Part shown: positions 8,802-17,062 of the stretch, in pieces
How the letters are laid out: each line of letters begins with the position of its first letter
Numbering within the stretch: position 1 is the stretch's first letter
DNA from: Anaerolineales bacterium
Lineage (GTDB): Bacteria; Chloroflexota; Anaerolineae; Anaerolineales; UBA4823
Assembly: GCA_016929095.1 (NCBI GenBank)
Contig: JAFGJM010000060.1
Location: 55,765 to 119,764 of the forward strand
DNA length: 64,000 nt
Direction: 5' to 3'
Position numbers and translations under genes: made by a program
Notes under the pieces: model-generated
What the model was told of the DNA's origin: nothing
Database searches by the model: none
What the model saw: the letters and a program-made list of their open reading frames with translations, nothing else

Positions 8802-9785
8802 TTATCTAAGTGCAGACACAATGGCGTTTACATTATAGCGCATGAAATCCAGATAATTACCAGCAGGGCCATCGGGTTCACTCAACGAACCGGTATAGAA
8901 TGTGATCAATTGAACATGGGTATCTTCTGCTACACGCTGTGCTAGAGAAGGGTTCACCGAAACGCCTACAAGGACCGCCGGCACTCCCAGGTTGATAATG
9001 GCATCTTCCAGGGCAGCTAATTCCTGAGCAGACGGTTCTGCCAGGGAGGTATAACTGGGGATGACCGCCCCGATTTGCTCGAAACCGTATCGGGCAGCAA
9101 AGTAACCCAGGCATTGATGGTCGGTAACCAGAAGTCGGTTGGATAATGGCATTTTTTCTACTTGTTGACGCACCCAGGTATCCAACTCGGTCAGTTGCGC
9201 TTTGTATGCCTCCGCATTTGCCTGGTAAAGAGGCGCATTGGCGGGGTCTTGTTCAGCAAACGCTTGCTGGATATTGTCGACCCACACCATTACAAGATTG
9301 GGGTCCATCCATACATGTGGATCGATGCCTTCATGGGTATGCCCCTCTCCGTTTTCTTTTATTTCTTCACCTTCGTGATCTTGTTCACTTTCATGATCGT
9401 GACCCTGGGCTGTTTCGATAAATGGGATGCCCTCTGAAGCATGGATGACGACGGCTTTTGCGCCGGCGCTTTCCAATAAGGGCTCCAGGAATTCTTCCAG
9501 TCCGGCGCCATTGGCGATGACCAAATCAGCTTTCGCCAGGGTAACGGCGTCTTGGGGGGTGGGTTCAAAGCTGTGCGGGTCGATCCCGGTCGGTAATAAA
9601 GTGTGGAGTTGGATAGCATCACCGCCGATTTGCCGGGCGACATCTCCCACCAGGGTAGTGGTGGCGACCACGTTCAATTTTTTGGTTGTGGGAGGGGTTT
9701 TGGTCGGTTCTGCGGTGGAACACGCCGGCAGGGAAATGAACAAAATTGCCAATAGGGAGAGAGAAAAGTATTTTTGGTATCGCAT
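8802..9785 (-). CDS. znuA: zinc-binding lipoprotein of the ABC transporter (ZnuA)
   Basis: About 327 aa from the ATG at 9785, which has GAGG 7 bases upstream (9792-9795); a longer frame reaching 9821 would run through the operator and lacks a binding site. The signal peptide ends in a lipobox (SLPAC), so the protein is a lipid-anchored or periplasmic cluster A-I solute-binding protein. Metal ligands expected of ZnuA are visible: H in GIDPHSFEPTPQD, a His/Asp/Glu-rich loop (GHDHESEQDHEGEE and GEGHTHEG) and H in GIDPHVWMDP, plus H in VTDHQCLGYFA. The charged His loop is a mark of zinc rather than manganese binders. It is the first gene of the zinc operon. Confidence 0.92.
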   Translation of the reverse strand: MRYQKYFSLSLLAILFISLPACSTAEPTKTPPTTKKLNVVATTTLVGDVARQIGGDAIQLHTLLPTGIDPHSFEPTPQDAVTLAKADLVIANGAGLEEFLEPLLESAGAKAVVIHASEGIPFIETAQGHDHESEQDHEGEEIKENGEGHTHEGIDPHVWMDPNLVMVWVDNIQQAFAEQDPANAPLYQANAEAYKAQLTELDTWVRQQVEKMPLSNRLLVTDHQCLGYFAARYGFEQIGAVIPSYTSLAEPSAQELAALEDAIINLGVPAVLVGVSVNPSLAQRVAEDTHVQLITFYTGSLSEPDGPAGNYLDFMRYNVNAIVSALR

Positions 9786-9800
9786 GATGAGCCTCGTAAT

Positions 9801-9819
9801 GATAATGAATATCATTATC
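9801..9819. promoter_or_regulatory. Fur/Zur-type operator upstream of znuA
   Basis: GATAATGAATATCATTATC is a near-perfect 19-base palindrome matching the Fur-family box pattern (GATAATGATAATCATTATC). It lies 16 bases before the znuA ATG and directly beside a TATAAT hexamer on the minus strand (9820-9825), so it covers the expected transcription start. A Fur-family repressor bound here would block the promoter. Because the operon is a zinc transporter with its own fur-type gene, I read it as a Zur box. Confidence 0.8.
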
Positions 9820-9825
9820 ATTATA
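9820..9825 (-). promoter_or_regulatory. -10 element of the znu operon promoter
   Basis: On the minus strand this reads TATAAT. No good -35 hexamer is found 16-18 bases upstream, so promoter strength is uncertain. The start of transcription would fall inside the Zur-type palindrome. Confidence 0.5.
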
Positions 9826-9934
9826 TCATAATAATGGAGATTTCGAGATAAGGTAATGGTGATAAGGGATATATTATTTTTTATTGGTGAGGCGAGATGA
9901 GTAAGACGAATAACTCAATCCTGAACGATTGCGC

Positions 9935-9963
9935 TTGACAATTATAATAATTCCTTGTATTCT
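9935..9963 (+). promoter_or_regulatory. promoter, TTGACA-N17-TATTCT
   Basis: TTGACA (9935-9940) and TATTCT (9958-9963) are separated by 17 bases and lie about 170 bases before the secreted protein gene at 10133. The -10 region, TTGTATTCTG, resembles the CTGTATGCTG block of the repeated promoters found downstream at 14532, 18246, 19675, 26027, 26958 and 28560. A short palindromic TTCTCAAGAA occurs in the leader. Confidence 0.55.
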
Positions 9964-10132
9964 GAATAAGCTTCCTATTTTTCCTTCTTTATTACTGTGT
10001 AAAATTATGCGCCTTATACCTTTACTTAGGTATTTTTTGATTGAATGACCACAGCCTCGTTCTCAAGAATCTGATAAAAAAAGCGAACATTAGAATCATT
10101 GCCAAATTCCAGAAATGAAAGGAAACACCACG

Positions 10133-11395
10133 ATGAAAACAACGTTTTGGATTCGGAGAGTTTTGTTATTAAGTGTATTCATACTTCTGCTGGCTATTCC
10201 GGGCAATACAGATGCGAGTTTTTTCATTGGCGGTCCATTGATCATATCCGCGGACAGCGAGCAGGAAGTTTCCCCCAGTATTGCCTATAACAATCAACAT
10301 CTTGAATACCTGGTGGTGTGGTATAACGATCGGGCGAGCTGCGATGATATCCGCGCCCAGCGAGTATCGGTTACCGGTGAATTAGCCGGTTCTCCTTTTT
10401 ATATCTCTGCCGGGTGCAATCTCGACCGGCGTTTCCCGGATGTGGTTTATAACAGCGTCCATGACCAATATCTGGTGGTATGGGAACAATACGATCCGGG
10501 TACGACATGGTATAGCATTCAGGGGCGGCGCGTTTCTGGCAGCGGTCAGTTATTAGACGCCACCGATATCACCATACGCAGCGCAAGCAATCTCTATACA
10601 CCCACGAGGCCAGCTGTAGCGTACGGTTCTACATCCGACCGTTACCTGGTGGTGTGGGCAGAAACCTGGCACCCCACACCCATCACGTATGACATCTATG
10701 GACAGGCGATCGATCATAATGGTAATCTGGATGGCAGCCGATTTTCCATTACAACGGGTACAAAAAGCAAAGAAGAACCCGATGTGGCTTACAACCAGCA
10801 TACTAATCGTTTTCTGGTGGTGTGGCAAGAGATTACTGGTATTCCCTACTGTATCTACGGGCAGCAAGTGCACAACGATGGAAGTCTATACCAGAGCGTG
10901 ATCACGATTGCATACTATATTGTCTCATCAATATCTCCCGCAGTAGCGGCGATCCCAACCTCACCCACTAATGAGAAATTCCTGGTAGTTTGGGAACTCT
11001 TATATGATACAAACGACCATGATATTTACGGTCAGTTGGTGGGAGAAGATTCAACAGCTTATCCCGATATTTATATCAGTGTTACCACCTTGGATGAAAC
11101 CAGCCCTGCAATAACGGTTTCGGAAGATAATCTCACGTATTTTGTAGCCTGGCGATCTTCAGAAGGTGTAATGGATAATCCGATTAAAGGCACGGCGATT
11201 TCGTATAGCGGGGCATTCGTGGGGGGTGCCATTGAAGCTCCCGGTGTGGATGCCAATTATCCCGCTTTAGCGGTCGGACCGACCAGTGATATTCTGGCCG
11301 TCTGGCAAGACCAACCCGTTGGGGCAACAAACACACATCTCTTTGGGCAATTATTGGGTAACCTGGTATTCCTACCCATAATCTTGCGTGATTAA
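10133..11395 (+). CDS. secreted repeat (beta-propeller-like) protein with C-terminal FLPIIL motif
   Basis: About 420 aa from the ATG at 10133, which is preceded by AAAGGA at a 9-base spacing; the ATG at 10115 has no such site. A signal peptide (about 1-28, ending near TDAS) leads into six or seven repeats of about 50 residues built on P-x-V-A-Y-N ... YLVVW ... DIYGQ-V ... G-L, for example DVVYNSVHDQYLVVWEQ and DVAYNQHTNRFLVVWQE. Each repeat is likely one blade of a beta-propeller. The last residues are NLVFLPIILRD. The same kind of ending closes two other secreted proteins in the window (35360 and 61965). The function is unknown; it is an extracellular or surface protein. The CAT-like gene follows after 8 bases. 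Confidence 0.8.
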   Translation: MKTTFWIRRVLLLSVFILLLAIPGNTDASFFIGGPLIISADSEQEVSPSIAYNNQHLEYLVVWYNDRASCDDIRAQRVSVTGELAGSPFYISAGCNLDRRFPDVVYNSVHDQYLVVWEQYDPGTTWYSIQGRRVSGSGQLLDATDITIRSASNLYTPTRPAVAYGSTSDRYLVVWAETWHPTPITYDIYGQAIDHNGNLDGSRFSITTGTKSKEEPDVAYNQHTNRFLVVWQEITGIPYCIYGQQVHNDGSLYQSVITIAYYIVSSISPAVAAIPTSPTNEKFLVVWELLYDTNDHDIYGQLVGEDSTAYPDIYISVTTLDETSPAITVSEDNLTYFVAWRSSEGVMDNPIKGTAISYSGAFVGGAIEAPGVDANYPALAVGPTSDILAVWQDQPVGATNTHLFGQLLGNLVFLPIILRD

Positions 11396-11403
11396 GGTGA
11401 TAT

Positions 11404-12039
11404 ATGCGAATCATCGATATGCAGACCTGGTCAAGGCGTGAGCACTTCAGGGTGTTCAGCGCATTCGACCACCCTCACTTTAATATGTGCGCTGATGTAG
11501 ACCTGACCAAATTTTTACCGTTTGTGAAGCATAATGACATTTCTTTTACTGTCGCCGTAGTTTATACCATTTCCCGCATTGCGAATGAAATCCCCGAATT
11601 CCGCTATCGTATCCGCGGAGAAGAAGTGGTGGAACATGCCATCGTCCATCCATCCACCACCATTCTTGTAGATGAAGAGTTATTCAGTTTTTGTTATTTT
11701 AGATATCAAAAAGACTTTTCGAATTTTTCAGCGGATGCTGCCGAGCAAATAGCAAGAGTAAAAGCGCACCTCACTTTACAGAACGAACCTGGGGATGATG
11801 CTTTATATATGACAGCTATTCCCTGGGTTTCGTTCACAAGCTTCATGCATCCCATGCATTTAAACCCGGTGGATTCTATTCCCCGCTTTGCCTGGGGAAA
11901 ATTCAGCAGTGAAGCTAATGCCATCAAGATGCCGTTGAGTGTACAAGGTCATCACGCCCTTATGGATGGCATTCACATGGGTAAATTTTATATGCTCATG
12001 CAGGAGGCATTAAACCAACCCGAATGCGTATTAAGATAA
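11404..12039 (+). CDS. chloramphenicol acetyltransferase-like acyltransferase
   Basis: 211 aa, the usual length for type A CAT. The catalytic motif HHALMDG is present (H184 as general base, D188 four residues later, as in H195/D199 of CATIII), and a Ser/Thr cluster TSFMHP (about 145-150) stands where CAT has its transition-state serine. The family uses acetyl-CoA to acetylate chloramphenicol or related small alcohols in the cytoplasm as a trimer. Chromosomal relatives in environmental bacteria may act on other substrates, so resistance should not be assumed. It starts 8 bases after the secreted repeat protein and may share its transcript, which is an odd pairing. It converges on the gene ending at 12081. 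Confidence 0.82.
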   Translation: MRIIDMQTWSRREHFRVFSAFDHPHFNMCADVDLTKFLPFVKHNDISFTVAVVYTISRIANEIPEFRYRIRGEEVVEHAIVHPSTTILVDEELFSFCYFRYQKDFSNFSADAAEQIARVKAHLTLQNEPGDDALYMTAIPWVSFTSFMHPMHLNPVDSIPRFAWGKFSSEANAIKMPLSVQGHHALMDGIHMGKFYMLMQEALNQPECVLR

Positions 12040-12080
12040 ATACTATCCTTTATTTCTATTACTACCCAGATGGTAATAAT

Positions 12081-12560
12081 TTATACAGCTTGACTGGTTG
12101 GCGCCTGCATCATGATGCGGCGTAGAAACAGAGTGCCATTCAAGGCGATTTGTGTTCCGGTTGCCAATAAAAGCGGGGCTAAACCCAAAGATGCCAATAA
12201 GGCTGAGTCAAATGAATTCAATAATATTGCCAGGGCATAGGAACAACCCCACCCAAGTAATGAAAGTAGGGAATATTTCCCTAATACCTGTTTATCCCTA
12301 TAATACAACTTGACAAAAAAAGCCCGTAGTACTCCAAAAGCTGCACCGAATATAAACAAAGCTGTCGCAATCATAATATTCAACCGTGCCCCGGTAAGGA
12401 GAATAAAAAAGAATAACATAATCAAACTTAACCCGGCAGACAACAGCAGAGAACGAGGTTGAATGCGGCGTTCTTTGAAATACAAAAGCAACATCAACAC
12501 CGTCAGCGCGATCGTAACCCCGGAAAAAACAACATTTAGGATTCTGAGAATGATATCCAT
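12081..12560 (-). CDS. small membrane protein, unknown function
   Basis: About 159 aa from the ATG at 12560, which has AGGTG 4 bases before it; a longer frame to 12578 would overlap the upstream gene. Four or five hydrophobic segments are separated by short basic loops (KERRIQPRS, KLYYRDKQVLGKYS). I recognise no family. It begins 8 bases after the stop of the Cys-rich membrane-anchored protein, so the two are almost certainly one transcript and may form a complex in the membrane. Confidence 0.65.
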   Translation of the reverse strand: MDIILRILNVVFSGVTIALTVLMLLLYFKERRIQPRSLLLSAGLSLIMLFFFILLTGARLNIMIATALFIFGAAFGVLRAFFVKLYYRDKQVLGKYSLLSLLGWGCSYALAILLNSFDSALLASLGLAPLLLATGTQIALNGTLFLRRIMMQAPTSQAV

Positions 12561-12567
12561 GATGCAC

Positions 12568-14376
12568 CTAAAAATCATCTATAGCACTGGAAATTTCATC
12601 TCCCCCTATAATATCGGCTTCACCAAGAGAAGAAGATTTGACATCGTGCTGAGGCTTTCTCATCAGGCGTTCAAGCTCTTCTATTATTTTCAGATATTCC
12701 TTGTGTAATTTCATCATTTTCTTATGTTCTCGATAATAATATTCCCACCAGGGGCGATCGTTTTCTGTTACATAAATAACCTCATCCGTCTTTGGGTCAA
12801 TCACTGGGACTAATCCCTTTTTCGGCTTGTTCGAGACTATATTATCCATATCGATTCTAAAAATATCTTCAAGGTCTTGATCAATATCCGCTTGATCAAC
12901 TTCATCCACAGGCACTTGTTCTTGATCCACATCCCTTGATAATGTTTTGCCAGGGGATTCTTCAACCTGCGGTGTTTCCACAGTGTTTTGACTTTCCGGC
13001 ATTGGCGCAGACTCCGAGTAATCTACAAATGTTTCGGTTGACTGGTCATGAACTGGTTTTGAACTGGGAGTAGCGGTCTGAGTGGGTTGAACGCCGGAGG
13101 GCGGTTTGGGGACTTGTTCGACTAACTCGGCAGTGATTACCACAGGTTTTGAAAAATCAATTTCGGTGGGATTTTGCCCGGCTATGGCATCGTCCTTTCC
13201 ACCGATAAGGATTCCCTCCACTTTAGTGACTATGATGGTCTTTCCGGAGGGTAAGGTGATTTGCCTGGGATAACCATCGGGACTTGCACCTATGAAACTA
13301 TCTAACCCCGTTTCATCGAGTGAAATTTTATCGGTGCGTGAGGTTCCCAATGGTACCATACCGAGTTCTTTCAATATAATGATCGCGTCATCACCATCGA
13401 ATACGCGTTGTTCGGGATTCATAAACTGGCCGCCTATCGGTGTACTGGCTTTGGCTTGCGGTATATCTTCGTCATATGAGGGACGTATTTCGGTTGGGCT
13501 GCCTTTCATAAATTCGTCAGCCCATCTATCGGTCTCATTTTTTTCAGGGGTAGAGATTTTTTCTGCATTTAGCAAGGAACCCATATCAGACATGGATGTG
13601 ATCATATCGATGGCACTGGCAGCCACTTGATCCTCTTCCGGTTGGTTTTCCCCCGATTCAAATATTGTTTCCGGCTTAGCTAAATTGGCTTGTTCGATAG
13701 CGCCTCCATCCTTTCCGAAGTCTGTAATTTCCTTGGCAACAGTGCTTCTCTGGCGAAGCCAATCCACCAATATCCATGTGCCTAACAATCCGGTGGTTAG
13801 CGCAGCACCAGCCACTGCCCGGGCTGGTGTTGGCGGCAGGCTTTCGGGTCCGGATATTATTTCCTCGATCTGTCTTAGCGTAAAATTGGTTGGAAGGCCG
13901 ACATCCCCCGGAGAAGAAGGAAAATCACCGCTTTCCTCCCCCCCGAAATCCTCCACACCAGCGCCGCCGCTTTTCACTGGGGGAACAACTTCGATTTCAG
14001 ACGGACATCTCTCGGGAGGTAAAACGCAAGAGGTCAATACCTTATCCGGGCAAAAGGGTCCGCACTGCTCCACATCGAAGCTGGAATAATCAACGGGTTC
14101 GGTGCACATATCATACCCTTTAGGACAGATGCAATGGTTAGTGCCGTCATAATATCCCCCTACATCGAAGCAATCCTCCTGCACACAGCCGATCGCTGAG
14201 AGGCGGTCCCAGACGAAACCCGGCGGGCATTTAGGCGATTGCGCCTGCACCGGGTTGACAAGCCACCAATAACTCGCGGCCAAAACGATAAGTAACCCTA
14301 TGATGATGAAATATCGCTGAATACGATTACCCCACTGGCTATGCCCCCGAGAATTCCGAAATAGCCTGGTGCCCAT
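12568..14376 (-). CDS. large Cys-rich membrane-anchored protein, unknown function
   Basis: 602 aa from the ATG at 14376, which follows an excellent GGAAGGAGG with a 5-base spacing; earlier in-frame ATGs lack one. The N-terminus has a membrane segment or signal peptide (about 22-40, then NPVQAQS). Next comes an exported Cys-rich stretch (about 50-130) with at least ten Cys residues in short spacings (CPPGFVWD, CFDVGGYYDG, CICPKGYDMC, CGPFCPDKVLTSC), resembling EGF/TIL-like disulfide modules. A second membrane segment (TTGLLGTWILVDWL, near 200) is followed by about 380 mostly acidic, Gln/Pro/Ser-rich residues that look disordered and would be cytoplasmic. The tail (YREHKKMMKLHKEYLKIIEE) may form a coiled coil. 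No family recognised. Confidence 0.7.
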   Translation of the reverse strand: MGTRLFRNSRGHSQWGNRIQRYFIIIGLLIVLAASYWWLVNPVQAQSPKCPPGFVWDRLSAIGCVQEDCFDVGGYYDGTNHCICPKGYDMCTEPVDYSSFDVEQCGPFCPDKVLTSCVLPPERCPSEIEVVPPVKSGGAGVEDFGGEESGDFPSSPGDVGLPTNFTLRQIEEIISGPESLPPTPARAVAGAALTTGLLGTWILVDWLRQRSTVAKEITDFGKDGGAIEQANLAKPETIFESGENQPEEDQVAASAIDMITSMSDMGSLLNAEKISTPEKNETDRWADEFMKGSPTEIRPSYDEDIPQAKASTPIGGQFMNPEQRVFDGDDAIIILKELGMVPLGTSRTDKISLDETGLDSFIGASPDGYPRQITLPSGKTIIVTKVEGILIGGKDDAIAGQNPTEIDFSKPVVITAELVEQVPKPPSGVQPTQTATPSSKPVHDQSTETFVDYSESAPMPESQNTVETPQVEESPGKTLSRDVDQEQVPVDEVDQADIDQDLEDIFRIDMDNIVSNKPKKGLVPVIDPKTDEVIYVTENDRPWWEYYYREHKKMMKLHKEYLKIIEELERLMRKPQHDVKSSSLGEADIIGGDEISSAIDDF

Positions 14377-14814
14377 ATGGGCCTCCTTCCAAAAACTCGG
14401 CTGACAGTTGGATATTTTCAATTATACAAAGAATTATCATCCAATTCAATATACTGACAACATAGGTGTTTCTGTTAGGATAACTTTAGAGTTCACTTTT
14501 CAAGTTTGGTTTACATCAATTCAACGATGACTTGACATACCTATTAAATGGCTGTATGCTGGTTTGAGTGCAGGGTCAGGCGTTGTCGGGCAAGTGGGTT
14601 TGGTTATTGGTAATCCAAAATGGGAATGTAAAACGATATATTGCAATGGATTAGCCCCCAATTATTGAATAGAGGTTCTTAAAAAAAAAATTCTTTTATA
14701 CATAGCCAGTTGGGTTATCAAATTCTATAGGATTACGAAAGAAAATGACGTGAATAAACAGACTTAATTGACGTATCCTACCGATAACGCAAGCAGAAAT
14801 TTGTACCGGCATGA
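14377..14814. other. intergenic region, divergent promoters
   Basis: About 440 bases between the minus-strand Cys-rich protein gene and a plus-strand pseudogene. It holds one copy of the repeated TTGACA-N17-TATGCT promoter (14532-14560) and a run of nine A residues near 14682. I see no intact gene. Confidence 0.6.
14532..14560 (+). promoter_or_regulatory. repeated promoter, copy a (TTGACA-N17-TATGCT)
   Basis: TTGACA at 14532-14537 and TATGCT at 14555-14560 with exactly 17 bases between; the last part reads ATGGCTGTATGCTG, shared with the other copies. The next gene downstream is the broken membrane protein gene at 14815. Confidence 0.65.
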
Positions 14815-15249
14815 ACTTATTACAAAAATCGCCCTCTTTGGACCCTGGTTGGCGTGACGATTTTTATCACCGGAGTGAACATTGCCGAAATTGTAACCAT
14901 CAGTGAAAAATACCATGCGGCGACCTCACCTGAGTTAAAACAGCAGCTGCTCGCAGCGGGTTAGGGAATGTTGGCAAGTGATATGTGGATAAACACGGGT
15001 TCAATTATCCGGAGAATATTGATGGAATCGGGCGCATTAATGTTCTCGATATTGATGTTGAAAACCCGGGTATATAATAAATTTACCGGTTGGGTCAGCG
15101 TTTTAACACATGGTTTTGATCTTTCAAAGGAAATTATCGGATTATTTTTACCAGCAATTAAAGATTTTTTCGTAATGGCTGCAGGACATTTATATATTCT
15201 TTGGTTCGTTTTAATTGCCATTCGATTGTTCCAATTGAGCAAGAGTTGA
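14815..15249 (+). pseudogene. broken multi-pass membrane protein gene (DUF4386-like)
   Basis: One frame carries a continuous family-like protein interrupted by a TAG at 14962-14964. Before the stop it reads TIFITGVNIAEIVTISEKYH and ends in QQLLAAG; after the stop it continues GMLASDMWINTGSIIRR and further membrane segments to 15249. In related DUF4386-type proteins the LAAG is followed by E (LAAGEAML), so a single change of GAG to TAG explains the stop. The frame also hits a TGA just before 14815, and the expected N-terminal half is missing. The 3' part alone (14968-15249) could be read as a 93-residue ORF, but it lacks the start of the family. Confidence 0.6.
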
Positions 15250-15305
15250 GCGACCAATATCCACTCAAAATAAAGATAGTCTCACAGTGGTAGGTGTTGT
15301 TTGAA

Positions 15306-15842
15306 ATGGACATCTTCCGGATATCCCCCGCACAATTATGGATGAATGCTGCCATTTTAGCCTCAGTGGATGGAATTTATATTTTTGTCCTGAGTAGGCA
15401 TATCAAATCAGGGCGCTTCCGCGAAATCAGGTGGTTCCTTGTGGCTAGTGCAGCTATCTCTTGGGGTATATTCAGCATCGTTTTAGTATCTGTTTTCTGG
15501 GAATCATATTATCAGTATTTCTATCCGTCCTGGTTACGTTCAGTATGGTTATTGGTTTTTGTGCCAATACTTTATGGGGCTTTAGCGATGGTATTCCATT
15601 GGCTGGCTTTACATATACCAGGAAATCCCATCTTTAACTTCTGTGTGTTGGTCGGTATCGAAGCGGTGTTGGAGCACACCTGGGGTATTTATGGTCTACA
15701 CATCCTCAAGATCCCTTTGTTGCAAGATGTCAACCTGGCATCGATCCTTGTTTTTTCCGTCCCGGAGTACATATTCTATTGGTGTATTGTTATCACTATT
15801 GCTATACTTATCTACAATATCAGAATTGGAAAGAAGAAATGA
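15306..15842 (+). CDS. membrane protein, unknown function
   Basis: About 178 aa with five or six hydrophobic segments. The ATG at 15306 has AGGTG 9 bases upstream and is preferred to the in-frame GTG at 15294. Conserved-looking polar residues within the membrane part (HWLALHIPGNP, EAVLEHTWGIYG, VPEYIFYW) suggest more than a passive membrane role, but I recognise no family. Its stop overlaps the start of the acetyltransferase-like gene in an ATGA (15839-15842), so the two are translated together. Confidence 0.65.
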   Translation: MDIFRISPAQLWMNAAILASVDGIYIFVLSRHIKSGRFREIRWFLVASAAISWGIFSIVLVSVFWESYYQYFYPSWLRSVWLLVFVPILYGALAMVFHWLALHIPGNPIFNFCVLVGIEAVLEHTWGIYGLHILKIPLLQDVNLASILVFSVPEYIFYWCIVITIAILIYNIRIGKKK

Positions 15843-16576
15843 CGTATCTCCTTTATAGTGTGGCACAAAAACCGGAGAGCCGAACGCATATCGATAACCT
15901 GAGCGATGAAGCCTGGCCAACTTTTCTACTACACGGCGATGTGCACCATTGGCATTTGTTATTCGACATGTTTCCGGAGTATCAACAGTTGTTATACGAT
16001 GTTTCGGGGACTTTGATGGCCGTAGGGCATACGGTGCCTTTCATTTGGGATGGGAGTATTGACAGCTTGCCCCAAACTATCGAAGAGATCATGCTGCGAG
16101 GCGAGGAGGCTTTTCGGCAAAATCAGAAGCCGAACACACTCTCTGCGGTGGCAGCCATGGTGAGTTCGGCGCATAAAGGGCGGGGTCTTAGCAGCAGCCT
16201 GATCCGGGAGATGAAAGCCCTGACTCGCCAGCATGGATGTTCTTCATTGATTGCACCGGTGCGCCCGACCTGGAAAAGCCGTTACCCTCTTACGTCCATG
16301 GAACGTTATGTCACATGGACGCGCCGCGATGGGGCACCCCTGGACCCATGGATCCGCGTCCACTGGTGTTTGGGCGCGTTGCCGTTGTGCATTGCGCCGA
16401 ATACACTCACAGTCGAGGGTACGATTGAAGAGTGGGAAACCTGGACGGATATGGCTTTCCCCGAGAGCGGATCGTATATCATCCCCGACGCTTTACAACC
16501 CGTGCTGATGGATTGCGAGAAGAACATCGGTAGATATGAAGATCCGAATTACTGGATGAAACATACGATTGATTAA
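15839..16576 (+). CDS. GNAT-like acyltransferase, unknown substrate
   Basis: 245 aa from the ATG that overlaps the previous stop (ATGA). The middle resembles the acetyl-CoA binding part of GNAT enzymes: a strand LSAVAAMVSSAHKGRGLS followed by a helix SSLIREMKALTRQHG, with KGRGLS in the position of the R/Q-x-x-G-x-G/A pyrophosphate loop, and then a strand SSLIAPVRPTW. The N-terminal region (AVGHTVPFIWDG) would be the preceding strands. C-terminal residues include EWETWTDMAFP. The substrate is unknown. The pairing with a membrane protein hints at modification of a lipid or membrane-exported product, which is only an inference. Confidence 0.6.
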   Translation: MTYLLYSVAQKPESRTHIDNLSDEAWPTFLLHGDVHHWHLLFDMFPEYQQLLYDVSGTLMAVGHTVPFIWDGSIDSLPQTIEEIMLRGEEAFRQNQKPNTLSAVAAMVSSAHKGRGLSSSLIREMKALTRQHGCSSLIAPVRPTWKSRYPLTSMERYVTWTRRDGAPLDPWIRVHWCLGALPLCIAPNTLTVEGTIEEWETWTDMAFPESGSYIIPDALQPVLMDCEKNIGRYEDPNYWMKHTID

Positions 16577-16677
16577 GTATATCCAAAATTTGCTGCCAAT
16601 AGCGCATCTCTTGAACTGACATGTGGTTAATTGGAGTATTGTTTTAGAACGGTGGTCAACATCAGGGAGTTGTAAAA

Positions 16678-17043
16678 GTGATCGTCACATTAAACCTGGT
16701 TATCCGATTCTTTTTGGAATTGATCATGCTTGGGACAATTGGTTATTGGGGTTGGATAAATGGAAATGGCGCCACTAAATTTCTAATGGCTATTGGATTA
16801 CCGATCATTGCGGCGTTTATCTGGTTCACATTTGCGGTACCAAACGACCCAAGCCGCTCGGGAAATGCCCCGGTACCTGTCCCCGGTACCGTCAGATTGG
16901 TCATTGAACTGGTTTTATTCGCACTCTCTACGACGATTCTTTTTACATCAACAAGTCCGGCGTATGGGATTATTTTTGGCATCATCCTGATTGTAAACTA
17001 TTGTATTGCTTATGAAAGAGTATTGTGGATACTAAAAAAATGA
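16678..17043 (+). CDS. YrdB/DUF2568 family membrane protein
   Basis: 121 aa from a GTG at 16678. Four hydrophobic segments in the DUF2568 (YrdB) pattern: RFFLELIMLGTIGYWGW at the start, IAAFIWFTFAVPNDPSR, a Pro-rich loop, then VRLVIELVLFALST. The role of the family is unknown. The next gene begins 20 bases later, so they may be cotranscribed. Confidence 0.8.
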   Translation: MIVTLNLVIRFFLELIMLGTIGYWGWINGNGATKFLMAIGLPIIAAFIWFTFAVPNDPSRSGNAPVPVPGTVRLVIELVLFALSTTILFTSTSPAYGIIFGIILIVNYCIAYERVLWILKK

Positions 17044-17062
17044 GAAAAGATCCGAAAAACCC

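Noticed and set aside
8802..9821. znuA starting at 9821 (MIMIFIIITRLIM...)
   Set aside because: This would place the Fur/Zur palindrome and the -10 box inside the coding sequence; the ATG at 9785 has a good GAGG site and begins a normal lipoprotein signal peptide.
11404..12039. CAT-like gene as an antibiotic resistance determinant on a mobile element
   Set aside because: No transposase, integron or plasmid gene adjoins it and its composition matches its neighbours; environmental CAT homologs are common and may have other substrates.
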